In this document: piece by piece, positions 11,241 through 23,900 of the stretch | Numbering within the stretch: position 1 is the stretch's first letter | How the letters are laid out: every line of letters starts with the position of its first letter | Assembly (NCBI GenBank): GCA_033065855.1 | Contig: JAVXUO010002325.1 | Location: 62,001-126,000 of the forward strand | Reading direction: 5' to 3' | DNA from: Escallonia rubra | Taxonomy: Eukaryota > Streptophyta > Magnoliopsida > Escalloniales > Escalloniaceae | DNA length: 64,000 nt | Program-made: the position numbers and the translations under genes | The notes under the pieces: generated by a model | Databases searched by the model: none | The model's input: only the letters and a program-made list of their open reading frames with translations | What the model was told of the DNA's origin: nothing

Positions 11241-12886
11241 ATGCGTGGCCTACAACTGTCATTACCCTTCTCATGGAACAACCAGCGGAGCCACCAACGA
11301 CAGCCGCCGCCTCGGCTTCCGCTGGCACCACAGTGTGCGCTGAGCAAACAAGGTCACCGCTTTCTCACCTCCCTCGCCGCCACCTCCGCCGCCGACGATC
11401 CCTACGCCACCACTCGTTTACTCCGCAAGTTCGTGGCATCCTCCTCCAAATCCGTAGCCCTCAGCGCTCTCTCCCACCTCCTCTCGCCCACCACCTCCCA
11501 TCCCCACCTCTCCTCTCTCGCCCTCCCCGTAAGTCAAACCCCACACCCGACCCCCCCCCCCCCCCCTCAATACTCCTTGTTCTATTGGATTTTTTCGCAT
11601 TTGACTTTGTACAAATTGACTTTTGTCGTTGTTTTTCTCTAGTTTGAGTAGTTAAACGATATTAATTTAATTTAACTATGCTTTTATTTGAGTTTGATTC
11701 AATCTCCAAATGAAATGTATTCATGTTAAGAATTCGCAGAAAGTCAATGAGCGAGGAAGCATGTATTTATATACTCAAATGACATTGTTATCTCTCTCTC
11801 TAAGTACGAATTGTATGCTTGCAGTTGTACTCCATGATTAGTGAAGCGGCTTGGTTCAGTTGGAATCCTAAGCTGGTAGCAGACGTCATTGCTTTGCTAT
11901 GGAAACAAGATAAGTTAAACGAAGCAGAGGCCCTAATTGACGAAACAGTATTGAAACTAGAGTTTCGGGATCGAGAAGTGTGTGCCTTCTATTGTAATTT
12001 GATAGATATTCACTCGAAGCACAAATCCAAGCAAGGGGTACTCGATTCATACTCACGTTTAAACGGTGCTCTCTCCCATTCATCATCGATTTACTTAAAG
12101 CGAAGAGCCTATGAGTCGATGATTGGCGGTCTCTGTGTTATTGATCTGCCTCAGGAAGCTGAAATAATGATGGAAGAGATGAAGGGGTTAGGGGTGAAAC
12201 CATCTGCGTTTGAGTTTAGGTCTTTAGTCTATGCATATGGTAGATTAGGATTGTTCGCGGATATGAGGAGAAGTGTAATGTTAATGGAGGTTGGAGGGTT
12301 TGAGTTAGATACTGTCTGTTCAAATATGGTGCTTTCGTCGTTGGGAGTTCACAATGAGCTCTTGGAAATGGTTTCGTGGCTTGGAAGGATGAAGGATTTG
12401 GGGGTGCCATTTTCGATTAGAACCTATAATTCTGTCTTGAACTCGTGCTCGACAATAATGTCAGTGGTACAAGACCCGAAGAGCCTTCCCTTGTCGATTG
12501 AAGAGTTGATGAAAATTTTGGACAGAGACGAAGCTTTGGTGGTTCAAAAGTTGATTGGATCGTCAGTTTTGATAGAGGTGATGGAGTGGACAACTTCAGA
12601 AATGAAGTTGGATTTGCATGGAATGCATTTGGGTTCTGCATATTTGACAATGTTGCAGTGGTTCGATGAGCTGCGTTTGAGGTTCCTTGCCGGGGATGAA
12701 GAGGTTCCTGCAGAGATTAGGGTCGTGTGTGGCGTAGGAAAGCACAGCATTGTCAGAGGGGACTGTCCAGTGAAAGGTCTGGTCAAGGAGATGATGGTCC
12801 GGATGAAGAGTCCAATGAGGATTGACAGGAAGAATGTTGGATGTTTTATTGTCAAAGGAAGAGTTATGAAGGACTGGTTAGGTTGA
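11241..12886 (+). CDS. PPR-SMR protein, At2g17033 type
   Basis: Two exons, 11241-11528 and 11825-12886, join in phase 0 (donor CCCC|GTAAGTC, acceptor TTGCAG|TTG) to 449 codons. The N-terminus is rich in Arg, Ser, Ala and Pro without acidic residues, as in a chloroplast or mitochondrial transit peptide. Pentatricopeptide-like helical repeats occupy about residues 110-310 (for example YESMIGGLCVIDLPQEAEIMMEEM, cut here to its pattern, and PSAFEFRSLVYAYGRLG). The C-terminus is a Small MutS-Related domain with LDLHGMHLG at about 360, a CGVGKHS motif in place of the usual TGxG, and the tail KSPMRIDRKNVGCF seen in this family. PPR-SMR proteins bind organellar RNA, and some have nuclease activity. 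Exon 1 ends just before a run of 16 C in the intron. Target RNA unknown. The gene is convergent with ATR. Confidence 0.9.
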
Positions 12887-12984
12887 TCCCCCATTGTAAC
12901 ATTGTGGTATAATATAGATCCTGCCACTCAGTAAATTGACCACTATCTTGATTGGAGGTTGATATCATCCCTTGTTATCTAGAC

Positions 12985-13420
12985 AAATGCAGATCTACCT
13001 CACCCCCACTGCTATTGGTGTCACACCCCCACCACCACCGTTGATATCAGAAGACCACCACCACAGTCTATGTTGCCATCACCATGTCACCAACATTACC
13101 ACTAGTTACACCTTGGTCAGCACCACTAGATCGCCCCAACACCTCCACCACCACCGGTGTCGTTGTCAGCTGCAGCCAATGCCATAAGAAAGCACCACAG
13201 CTTACGCTGCACAACCATCACCATCGTCGTTGATGCCACCAATGTCAGTGCTATCACCATCCTTACAACTAGTTACACCTCAATACTACGACCATAGTTA
13301 CCATCAATTAACCTAACCCCACCACTTTCACCGTGCCGTTAGACCGCCACTTACACTGCGGCTATTCACACACCACCACCACCATGTGGTGCCACCAACA
13401 CATGTGCAACCACTTACCGT
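12985..13420. repeat. Imperfect CAC/CCA trinucleotide-rich block
   Basis: The plus strand is dominated by CACCAC, CACCATC and ACCACC motifs, interspersed with ACTAGTTACACCT occurring twice (about 13102 and 13268). Low complexity is evident by eye. A plus-strand open frame at 12972-13187 is a by-product of the repeat. Confidence 0.7.
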
Positions 13421-13663
13421 AGTGTGTTTTCCATCTTGAGTCAATGATTTAATTATCTAAAAATTTATTACCTTTCCATTTTCTCTGCGTTCCAAACACA
13501 AAATAGAAATTCTGTGATTTGAATTCCCTTTTTTTCCAAAATATACAAAGTGAATTGAGTTCCAAATCTTTCAATATCAAATCCAAAACCTGAATGAATT
13601 GGTTCCAAACAGAGTGTAAGTCTTGCAAAGGCCATCCATCAAGTAATACGAATGCACATTGGA

Positions 13664-13761
13664 GATTCAAGACCTCCAAGTTATCTTTGGCATATGGTCG
13701 AGGGTATTGCTTGATTCAAGATCTCCAAGTTATCTTTGGCGTATGGTCGAGGGTATTGCTT
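13664..13761. repeat. 49-bp tandem duplication
   Basis: Two adjacent copies, 13664-13712 and 13713-13761, share CCAAGTTATCTTTGGC and TATGGTCGAGGGTATTGCTT with only a few substitutions, so the duplication is fairly recent. Not in a recognised gene. Confidence 0.9.
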
Positions 13762-14972
13762 CCACTCATGGAGGTACAAAATCACAAAGAAGATGAATTC
13801 ATAAAAAAAGATGTAAAAGATGAAGATGTAGAAGTGAATAAGAAATAGAAGTGGAGTGGAAGTTGTTTTCGTGTCCAGTCTCCATTTCTCCTCCAAATAG
13901 TTTTTGGTCGTGAGTGGTGGCCAACAAAATGATGTTAGAGAAATTTTATAGCAGATGTTACCTTAGAAACTTTAAGAGACTCTTAAGCCCCAACAATCCG
14001 CCGAACTGCCACAACCTGGTAACTTAAAAGTCAAACTGTTCTAACTTTGAGCTCCATCCACGGCAGGATGACCGACTTTCAGATTGGATATAATCTTGCA
14101 GGCTTTTTCACATATATAGACCAGGCGGAGCACTTAAAACCTTCCACCAATGACCAAAAAATTGTGACAGAACAAGCTTAGATCTTTCCACTTATGTCGA
14201 GCGCACAGACGCCTGTATCCCCAAACCAAAAAGAAAAATGAGGGCTCACAGTTGCCTTACGGTATTAACCTGTGAGAAAAGGAAGGAGAAGTAAGAAACT
14301 GCATCAGTAAGATTATAGCGTACACAAGCGCATGCACCATACAACACTTGGGACTTCTTGCATGATATAAAAGGGTATCAGCATGTAATTAATGCACAAA
14401 AGAATAGCTTTTAACCACAAACCGAAGACCTTAATCCCAAAAGCATAACCCTACTCTAATCCTCCAATCAAGCCCAAGGTTTTTGCTTTTGTGCTAGAGT
14501 GGAAAGTTGGGGTTCAGACTCAAGAAGTAGGACTCCAGAAAGCCAACCGTTGAATGTAAAGATCAACCCCGTCATGGACTTGTCTTTATATAAAACTGAA
14601 CTGCTTCCTGACCCCCTGCAGCTATACACACTGCACAGCGTACAGACAGCGTTAAGAGTTGATTCAGCAGAAACTAGATGCAACCATGACATGTTGCAAT
14701 GTCTACTGCGCATTTAGATATCTCCTGCATGATCATTGGAGTAGAAGATTGCAGCTCGATGCAGATTCTCTGTATGAGCTCATTTTAAACTGTGACGAAA
14801 TATACCACCTCCAAAAAGTTTCGCAGACACGTACCTGCTACAATTACATCCGAATCTCTAGCTACTATTCTATAATCTAGAACGCCAAATGAAAATCATA
14901 CGGCATTTTGATGTCATGACGTAGCATACCAAGATCCGCCCATCGCAGAATGAGCTACTCATCTTGCAACAC

Positions 14973-17900
14973 CTAAAACCAAGGCATCCACCAAATATAC
15001 ATCTTCCCCAGGTTTTTGTGTGAAACTGCTTCAGCAATTAAGCGACGAGCCTGCCCTTCTACAGCAAGAGGCAAAGAAGGAGCTGCTCCAACCCCAACAA
15101 CAACTCCTTGCAGGCGCGCTTCAATATTACTGATGGCTCGCTGCATTTCAAATAGCAGACTTTAGCAACTATATCTCTGTAAGATTTAGCCAACAGTGTG
15201 GACTGTTTAGACTGAACACATATTTTTAGAACCAATGGACAAAGGGAACATGCAATGTCGCAATTACAAGGACAAGAAGAGAGGCCAAGCCACTGAATAT
15301 TTTGTTCCACAAAGCAAAGGGATAGCAATCAAGATCAAACCTGTGCATGGGGGTTCTGAACTTCTACGCCACTGGATTTGTGAGACTTGGTCCATTCAAC
15401 TAGAGGATCATGGATAAATGTTTCTAGAACACTCATTAGAGTCTCCCTGTGTGCTCTAAGTACTGAAAGTGTGATCTCGCAGACCCTCAAGAAGACGCCC
15501 TCATACCCGGTAATGCCCAAACCATCAATCATGTTCTGCATGCCATATTAAAACAAGGTTTTCAGGAATCAATAGTACGGCAATAGTTGATAAAGAGAGA
15601 AGCTAAAAGAAATATATTGCAATTAAACTGCAAAAGGAAGAATGAGAATGTCATTGAGGGAAGAACATCGATTTTCAGAGACAGCTGTCAAGTTACCAGT
15701 AGCTCCGAAAGCTTCAGCTATTAGAAAATGGGCCCAACAGTGATATCACGCTTAAAGCTCCCCCATGCAAACCCAAGGCATTTCATGGGGAAGATAATAA
15801 GAAATTTTATGCGACACCACCAGTGCACAAAAAAATGGAGTGGCAAATCGACATAATAGAGTGCAAACTGGAATAGTATTTCTTGGGGGCAAATGACCAT
15901 GGAAAATTGGACGCTAAAAGCATAAGCTAGAAAATAGGGCATTTTGATACTAAGCTGAACAAGAGTATAAAGATCACATGAAGAATTGATGGCCAGATCC
16001 AGGAATGTCAGAATTTTTATCAACAGTTCAAATATAGGAAATATTGAGAAATACTTGAAACAAAATGAATAACATATGCTTGATTGAAAGATTGCAGACT
16101 TTGCAACTCCATTGGGTGCAAGGCATGTCGTTGCAAGTTGCAACCTCACGCATAGTCATGTGGTTTTCTTACCTGTGTCAGCCTGAAAGGTACCAGCTCT
16201 GGTTTCTCCAACTGCAGGCCTTTGTCAAATAAGCAACTGAAATCGACATGAACACAGTCACCTGTTGTAGAGTCAAAAAGTATATTTTCACCATGCCTAT
16301 CCCCAAGGCCCACTATATGCCCAACCATTGACCAAACTGCAGTAGTATGTGCGTAAGCAACTCTAGCCCTGAACCAAGCGGCTGGTTCCGAGAATGTATT
16401 CAAAAACCACTTATGGAAAGCTGGAGGAAACATTGGAAGGATTTTGTTCTTCAGCATTTCATCTTCTGGCATCTTACTTTGGCATTGATCATAAATGCGT
16501 TTAATTTGAGGATTTGTCTTCTGTCTATCGAATTTTCCGCTGCTTATATAAATATCTTGGAGTATATGTCGGAGCCCACGAGTGTGGGGCACCCATTCTA
16601 CCATACCACAGTCTTCTGACAGCGGAATCACTGCAAATGTGCGAACATAAAGCTTCCTCCTGCGGCTTTCAGGGCATTTGGATAATAAGCGGTTTATCAT
16701 TGCATTAAATTCCATCATGCGTGCATCTTTCCTAAGGTCATCCTTAGGTTTACAAAGGAATGGATGTTCAGTACCATCACTGCCCAAAAGAATAATCTGT
16801 AAACAACAAGAAATAAAACCCTTGTCATATTATAGTTTCTTTGATATTACCAAAGAGGACAGTTTTTGAAGTTGACAGATACAGGATGACTGATGAGACC
16901 CATAATTCACCGGATACCTCCAAAGGGATCCACAAGGAGACAGTTGTAATCTATTGCCTTCCAATTCAAAATTTTATCAGGATTGTTACCGTTAACTTAT
17001 CAGACGAACCGGATAATACACTGTATTCTCTCTGATTCATGATTTGAACATTCGTCCAACAGGAATGTACACAAAACAAAGAGGCATTCTGGAGAGAAAA
17101 TCACCCCCCCCCCCCCCCCTCCCCCTCTTTCCCTCTTCTCTCAGCAAACAATTAAAACAAAACAAGAAACAAAGGAAAGCAGTGTATATATCAGTTGTTT
17201 AAATCAAATGACCATGCCTGTCCAGAAGCTTTATGAGGAAATTTATCTGTAAGCATTTTGAAGCAATGTGATTGGAAACGACTGCCAATACAACAAGCTT
17301 ACTTTCTTTGGTCGCTGAAGTGATGAAAGGATCTCAGCCTCATCTGCTATTCCAGAAATTGTTGGAAGATCGGTCGTAAGTGATTCAGTCACATTCATAT
17401 CATAGGTGGAAAGTTGAACAGTAAGGGATTGTTGAATAGGCATCATAATATCCAGTGGCATCATCCTCTTCAAGGAACTGAATTCAGTCGATATATTTAT
17501 TGTCTTTGACTTTGATTGGCCCGCATGGAAGCAAAGCCTGGTCAGATGCTCAATCAGGGTAGCAAACTGAACAAATAAGGAATTGGCACCAGTTTGACTG
17601 GACCCCATTCGTGCAGATTTTATAATATCAGCAGCAGCCTCTTTTCTTGAAGAAACTGTAGATCTTGAAACTGCTGCCATGATCCAAAGAGATTGCTGAG
17701 GGTACTGCCGTAGAACAGAGGTGATGATATGCTTGACCAAGCGGGCAATTTCTTCATTCTGGTGGCAAATTCTAGACACCAGTTGAGGCAAAACTGTTAA
17801 CCAGTGTTTAGTCGGCAAATCCTTTAAACACCCCCGCATGATGCTCAACACCTGCAAGGAGTGTATACTAGAGCAATAAAGATACGTGCAAAGAACAAAA

Positions 17901-20900
17901 AAGAAAAGTGCACCAGATTCGCAGAATGTAGAAACAAAGCAAAGTATTCGACTATTCGATTAATACCTTTGTGTGAACATTTTTCATATCTTTATTGGAT
18001 GACGAGGCACTCCTTTTATAAATGCTCCCAAAGTCGAACCACAGGGTCAGCAGCCTTGGAAGGGCTTGGAAGAGATTCTTGTGACCTCTATGAAGTCCCT
18101 TTGCATAGAATAGTAGTACATCAGGAAGGTAAGACCACCAACGCTTCTCAGAATCTGCACTTGTAGAAGTAGCAATAACAGAAGTTGACGAAATCATCTG
18201 GGGGCCAAAGTCAGGATTTTCTTCCTGCCTTTTCCTTGCATCAACAAGCAACTCATCACAGTATTTGGCCATATAAAAGTACCCCTTCTCCCACTTGGGC
18301 TGCAGTTCCCTGACCCTTGAATAGAGACTTATTACATCTTCTTTCTGTTTCTGCCCGGTGTAATGGATCCACCTTGAATACAGGAGGAGGGTCTTCGCAA
18401 TATCTCGATTTTCATTCAGAGTTTGTGTATTGCAAAGCAAAGGTGGAGGGTTCAAAGGAACCAAAGAAAGGCTGGTGATAGACGATATTGCAGCAGAGCC
18501 TATAACCTCCACAGGCATGTTTAGGAGAGATTGTTGCAACTCTGCTATGGCACCATCAGCTCGCCTAGTGCTCCAAAGAAGCTTCGCCTTTTCAATATGA
18601 ACATTAGCTGCACCTGAAGCCTTAGCTTCTAGAATTGCTCGATTTGCCGTTTCATAGTGCCCAGCTGAACGGCAAAGTTTTGCATATTGAACCCAGCAGT
18701 TACCAACTTGAGCACCAAGATGACTGGAACTGAAAACCAGTCTCCGGAAAGCCAAAAGTGGCTCCCTTGTCCAGAGCGATGGCTGAGTAAATCTCAGCCG
18801 GCTCTCCCAGTTTTGCATCACATTTGAGAATCCCAGTTCCCCAAGAGAGAAGGATTTCTCCAAAAAAGATTTACCGCCAAGGAGAGAGTGGAAGTCCTCT
18901 AGTTCACGCAACATGTGTAGCTTCACAATATATGGGTAAGCACGTGCGTAGGAATCCATGCCAGCAGCAGCTAGAGGAGCAATTAGTGCTTGTTTTGATA
19001 ATGCAATTCTTTCAGCAACAGAGAAATGATCTTTCATCATCATTGCTTGGAGAATCTTTGCAACATCCATGTCGAAGGAAGCATTACTTTCAGAGCTGCT
19101 ACAAAGTAAACCTTCTTCATCAGCCCCATTAACATACTCATCCATCAAGTCCCACCTGCCAAGCCTCCATGCTGCCTGAACGCCTTGCATGCACCAAGTT
19201 TTCTTGTACTGAGGAACTCTAGATATCAATCCATCTACATGAGTAACTACAGCCTGCAAATGGCACATGTTTAATAAACAGTTAAGGACATCTGAATGCC
19301 TCTGAACAGAAGTGGGTTCCATCTGCAAGGCCTGCTCACAAGAAGTCAAAACTTCAGCCCAATTTCCTGCTTTCTTATTTATTAAAAGCTGGTCTTGTAA
19401 GCTTTTTGATTTTCGTAAACATGCCAAACCAGATAAGCCATCAGGCTCATCCAAACCACCATATATTTCCATTAAGAATGACACATCTTCATCCTCAAAA
19501 ATGCCACTCCTCTCAGCTGCTGGGTTGAAAGAACCCGACTTCTCCCTTACATGAGACTCAAAGTACAACAACGACCTAGCATAAGCTTGACACCTAAAAG
19601 AGGCCCTAGCTAGGGTCACCTTAGGAATTGCAGCCAAAAGCTCTGAAACATATTTACACTGCATAGATAATTGGTCTGAATCCAACGAGGAACTTCTACT
19701 CTGATCCTTCAACTTGGAGATTTGTTGCTTAGTATTGGACGACAGAAGAGACTGGGAAAGAGCTAGTCCTTGTTCAACGTCATCTACCCATTGACCAAGA
19801 TTATCAAGAAGAGTGAACATAGCTTGAATGCAAACTTCACTTTGCCCAGAACTAATTCCAGGAACAGCGGCCGTGGTATTTTCTGATGCAGCTGCATCAA
19901 GAACGGATAGAATTTCCACTGTTATGCCATGGCGTGCCTCCTCCGTACCATGGCAGACAGCATTAAGGACTAAATAGGGAAGCAGATACATTGCGGTTTG
20001 CATATCATGACGTATTATACCTCGACAAGCATTGAAGATGCTTGCCCGAGAACCAGTTGCATGCACTGTAAGTTTTTTAATCCAGAAGAAGATCCATCTT
20101 CTAAATGACATGGAAGGTCGATAAATAGGACCAGCAGATGCAAAATCTGCCACATTTGGAAGCTGAAACCTTGACGTTAGGCAAGGGGCTATTATCTCTT
20201 TAACATAATCAGAGAAACGATCCCACAGCCTCTGACCCCTCCCATTCATTGCACTCAAAACCTCATTGCCCTTGACCCCAGATGCAGGGACCTTCACGGG
20301 TTTTTTATCCTTCAATGTCTGTGATATAGAAGATGCAACATTCTCATCAAGCGATGGCTCACAACCTGCAATCTTTAGCAGCTCTTGTATCGCTAATGCA
20401 GCTGAATCTTGGATGATGGTGTCTGGTGCAGCTCTAAAAGACCTGGCCAGATGCTTGTGGATCAACTCAAAGATCAGATCATCATCTGAACATGCAATTT
20501 TAAAGCGCTGGCTGGAAAACCCTTTTACTTTGGCAGGATCAACTGCACCAAGTGATCCAAGGCAATCAGCACAAACCAACTTAAGCCGCTGTCCAACAGC
20601 AGTCCTTGATTCTTCTGCACACCCTCTAAGCAAGGATGTAATCAAAGAGCTCAAGACGTCCAAATTTGAATCCCCTTCTCCAGTGACCACAGCTGTGACA
20701 TCCTCCCTTCTATGCTTCAGTAGCTTACTGAGTTCACAACTTACCATATACCTGACATTCAAATTCTCATGATCTAACCCATCAACAACATCTCGCAATT
20801 GATCCTTCAGAGTCGTTACCCCACGTGCTTCCTCTATTACTTTGTTAACTTCTGCTAGGGCAGGAATACCAGGCAGAGGAGGGAACTCACGGATATGTTG

Positions 20901-23900
20901 CTTCAAGATAACCCTATTCTCAAACACGAGTTCTTCTAAGATTTCCACAATCTTATTTAAATGCAAAGAACTCTCTTTAGCTTTTTCCAAGAAGGGAATG
21001 AGAGCAGCAAAAATTTGACAAATCACGTGTTTGGTGCTAGATGGTGACACCTTTGCCAATTGCTTGATGAAAAACTGCAAGACAGCTAGACCCTCACTTT
21101 GGAGTGATTCCTTATCAACAGCATGCATGAGAAGGACCATTAGTTTTGGCAAGTAAGTGCTAAGGTGGGAACCCATCATATTGATCAGCATCTCTATCCG
21201 TTTCATCGCTTGTTTCTGCAGCAAAATGTCCTCGGTATGGAGCATCTTTCTGTCGATGCTGTTTAGCAGACCAACAAAATGATTCCTTAAAAAGCCTGGA
21301 AGATCTTCACTGCCAGTCAGAATTTTTGCAACTTCTTTTATCATCTGAGGCACCTTTGTTAATCTGTAGATAAAGATATATAATTACACTGACTAATAGA
21401 CTTCCTCTTTGCACATTCTATAGGATGTTTTCCGTTTTCACAGTGCCTGCAAGCAGTTTAATAACAGGAAATGACCCTACTTCCGTAATAGGTAGCCAGT
21501 CAATCATATACATCTAAGATGAATAACATGTTAATTTCGACATACTGAACCTTATTGTCAACTGAAATCTTAATGGTAAAAGAAAAGAAAAAGAACATGG
21601 CAAACATACACCTCCTTAAAATCATATATGTGCATAATCGGAGAAACAAAGAAGCAATTTCTTGGGTGCATGCTTATCAAAGATGTTTACCAACTCCATT
21701 TCTTGCCAACATCTAATAACATTCAAATTGGTAGAATATTTCGTACCTTTTGCTCGTCTCAGTCAAATCAGCTTCATCCATAAAGCATACAAGTTCATCC
21801 AATAGTGCAGGTAGTGCAGCAGCAAAAATTTCTTGATTGTCAGATCCGGTATGCTCGTGATAAAACTCCAAAGCCGAGTGTAAGTCTCTCCCATCAGCTC
21901 TATGAAGCGCAAAAGCAAGCACTTTTGGTAGCCAATTAACTATCAATTGCACCATATCTGTTTTCAGACATTTGGCCAACTCGTATAACGTGATGATTGC
22001 TTGATCATTATCCCGTTGACTGACCACCAGTTTAGGAAGGACATCAGGAATCATTCTTCTGACAACTTCATCTATTTCAACACCAAGAACAGCTTCTGCA
22101 AACTCTTTGACCATTTCTGGTCTGCTTAAAAGCCTCATAGATAGATAATCATAGACTTCATTGCGAACGTTAACAGCTTTCACTAGGATAAGTTCCAATC
22201 CACCTTTGAGATGAAAGAAGCAAGATCTCTGTATCAACCTTGACGCACTCATTCTCACGGTCACATGCGGATTATCAAGTTGATCAACCAACATGATTAG
22301 AGAGAATAGGAAGAGTTGACTCAATATATCAACTGCAGTCATAATCTCTGCCGTGGCTTCGAGAAGAGTCTCAAATATCTGGGGATCTTCAACTTCTGCC
22401 AAAGCACATTTAATTTTGTCCAAGAACATTTGTTCTTTGGTCATATGTGTTGCCTCTTCATCCAAGAACAAACAACTCAAGACAGGCTCCTCAAGGAACA
22501 CGCTAATCTGCTTGCTGAATGCCTCTCGCACAGCCTTCTTTCGGTGAAGGAGTAGAAAATCTATACATTTTATCCATTCAGATCTCATTGTAAGCAGAGT
22601 ACTTTTAGTCCCGTGAACAAGGATTCGCCACATGATTCCCACACAGGCAACTTGAACCTCCTCTGATGAATCATTGTACAAGAGTTTGAAGAAGAGGAAC
22701 AGAAGGTTGGCAAAATCACACTCCAACTCAAACCCTATGTTTACAAGGTCAGGTGCAGGAGGGACTACAGAAAGCCCATCATATTGTGCAACATTTTTGT
22801 CACATTTCGAGCACCAGAATCCTCGCAACAGACAACCCTCTGTCCAGTTGTGTTTCTTACTTTCCTTTCCCAAGAATAGTTTGCACTCACATGGACCAGA
22901 AACACCATTAAAAGACCCATAGAGACATGCCAAATAACCAAGAGAGAGGGGGATGGTTTTTTTTATTTGCTCGTGCTTCTCATTCCCTAAGAACCTGCAG
23001 AGAAACATAAAAAGACAACAGTGACTAACCAATCCTTTCCCTTGGTAACTCTGCTGATTATGAAAGCTCATGCACAGTGAGCCTGGCAAAAAAACCTAGG
23101 AAATCTGTTGTTCACTTACTCCAACCTCTTGAAGATATGTGTCAGCATCCCACGACCAGACCACAAGATGATCACTGGCATAGCATTTACAACTTCAATT
23201 CTAACTTCTTCTGCTTCATCATGATGGCCCAGATCAAGAATTTCTAAATCACTTTCACATTGTAATATAGGTCCCATCTTGGACAGAATATGTAGAGAGA
23301 GACATTTTGCCTTCCATGGTGGATGGGACTCATTGACCATAAATGGATGCGTCCATGGAAGCTTTAGCACCAACAGCATAGAATCTACATCAACCTTACT
23401 TCTGAAAAACTTATCCTCCACCGAAAGAAAGTCTTCGTGATAAGAAAAGTTGACACAAGTCAGATGCATTGAATTCCAAAAGAGATGGTAGATCTAAAAA
23501 ACGAGCAAGGAACTGGACTAAACTAGCAGTTTGTAATGATCAACAGAAGAAAAATAGAAACAGTTGGCGGCTATTTATTGGTCATCTGAGCTAATCTTCT
23601 ACTTGCGAATTGTATTTTTTCACCTATAGAAGCCAGAAATATCAAACTAATTTTCATTACTTCTCAAATCAAAATAAAAATATGACCCTTACATAACTAC
23701 TGCTTGTACAAACAGCCTGATTATAGAAATTCAGAATCCTGTGAATCAAGAAGCAGCTAGTAGACAATGTATATGTCATCAACAATGTACTCCTTCGTAT
23801 TGATTGGTAGCAACTACTTCTTAGTTTTGTACTACCTGGATAAAAGATGAGCAACATAATAAGTCATTTGTGCAGGTTAAATAAATGCCTTACTCTCCAT

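Larger units (their letters stand above)
12887..14972. other. Convergent 3' intergenic region between PPR-SMR and ATR
   Basis: It holds the 3' UTRs of both genes, a CAC-rich low-complexity block (about 12985-13420) and a 49-bp tandem duplication (13664-13761). The part around 13440-13620, with phrases like GCGTTCCAAACACAAAATAG and GGTTCCAAACAGAG, looks like a degraded small element. I see no conserved coding exon. Confidence 0.5.

Noticed and set aside
15721..16149. 142-codon minus-strand frame
   Set aside because: It lies in the intron between the ATR kinase exon (16173-16796) and the next exon. It is hydrophobic by chance and not part of any ATR protein.
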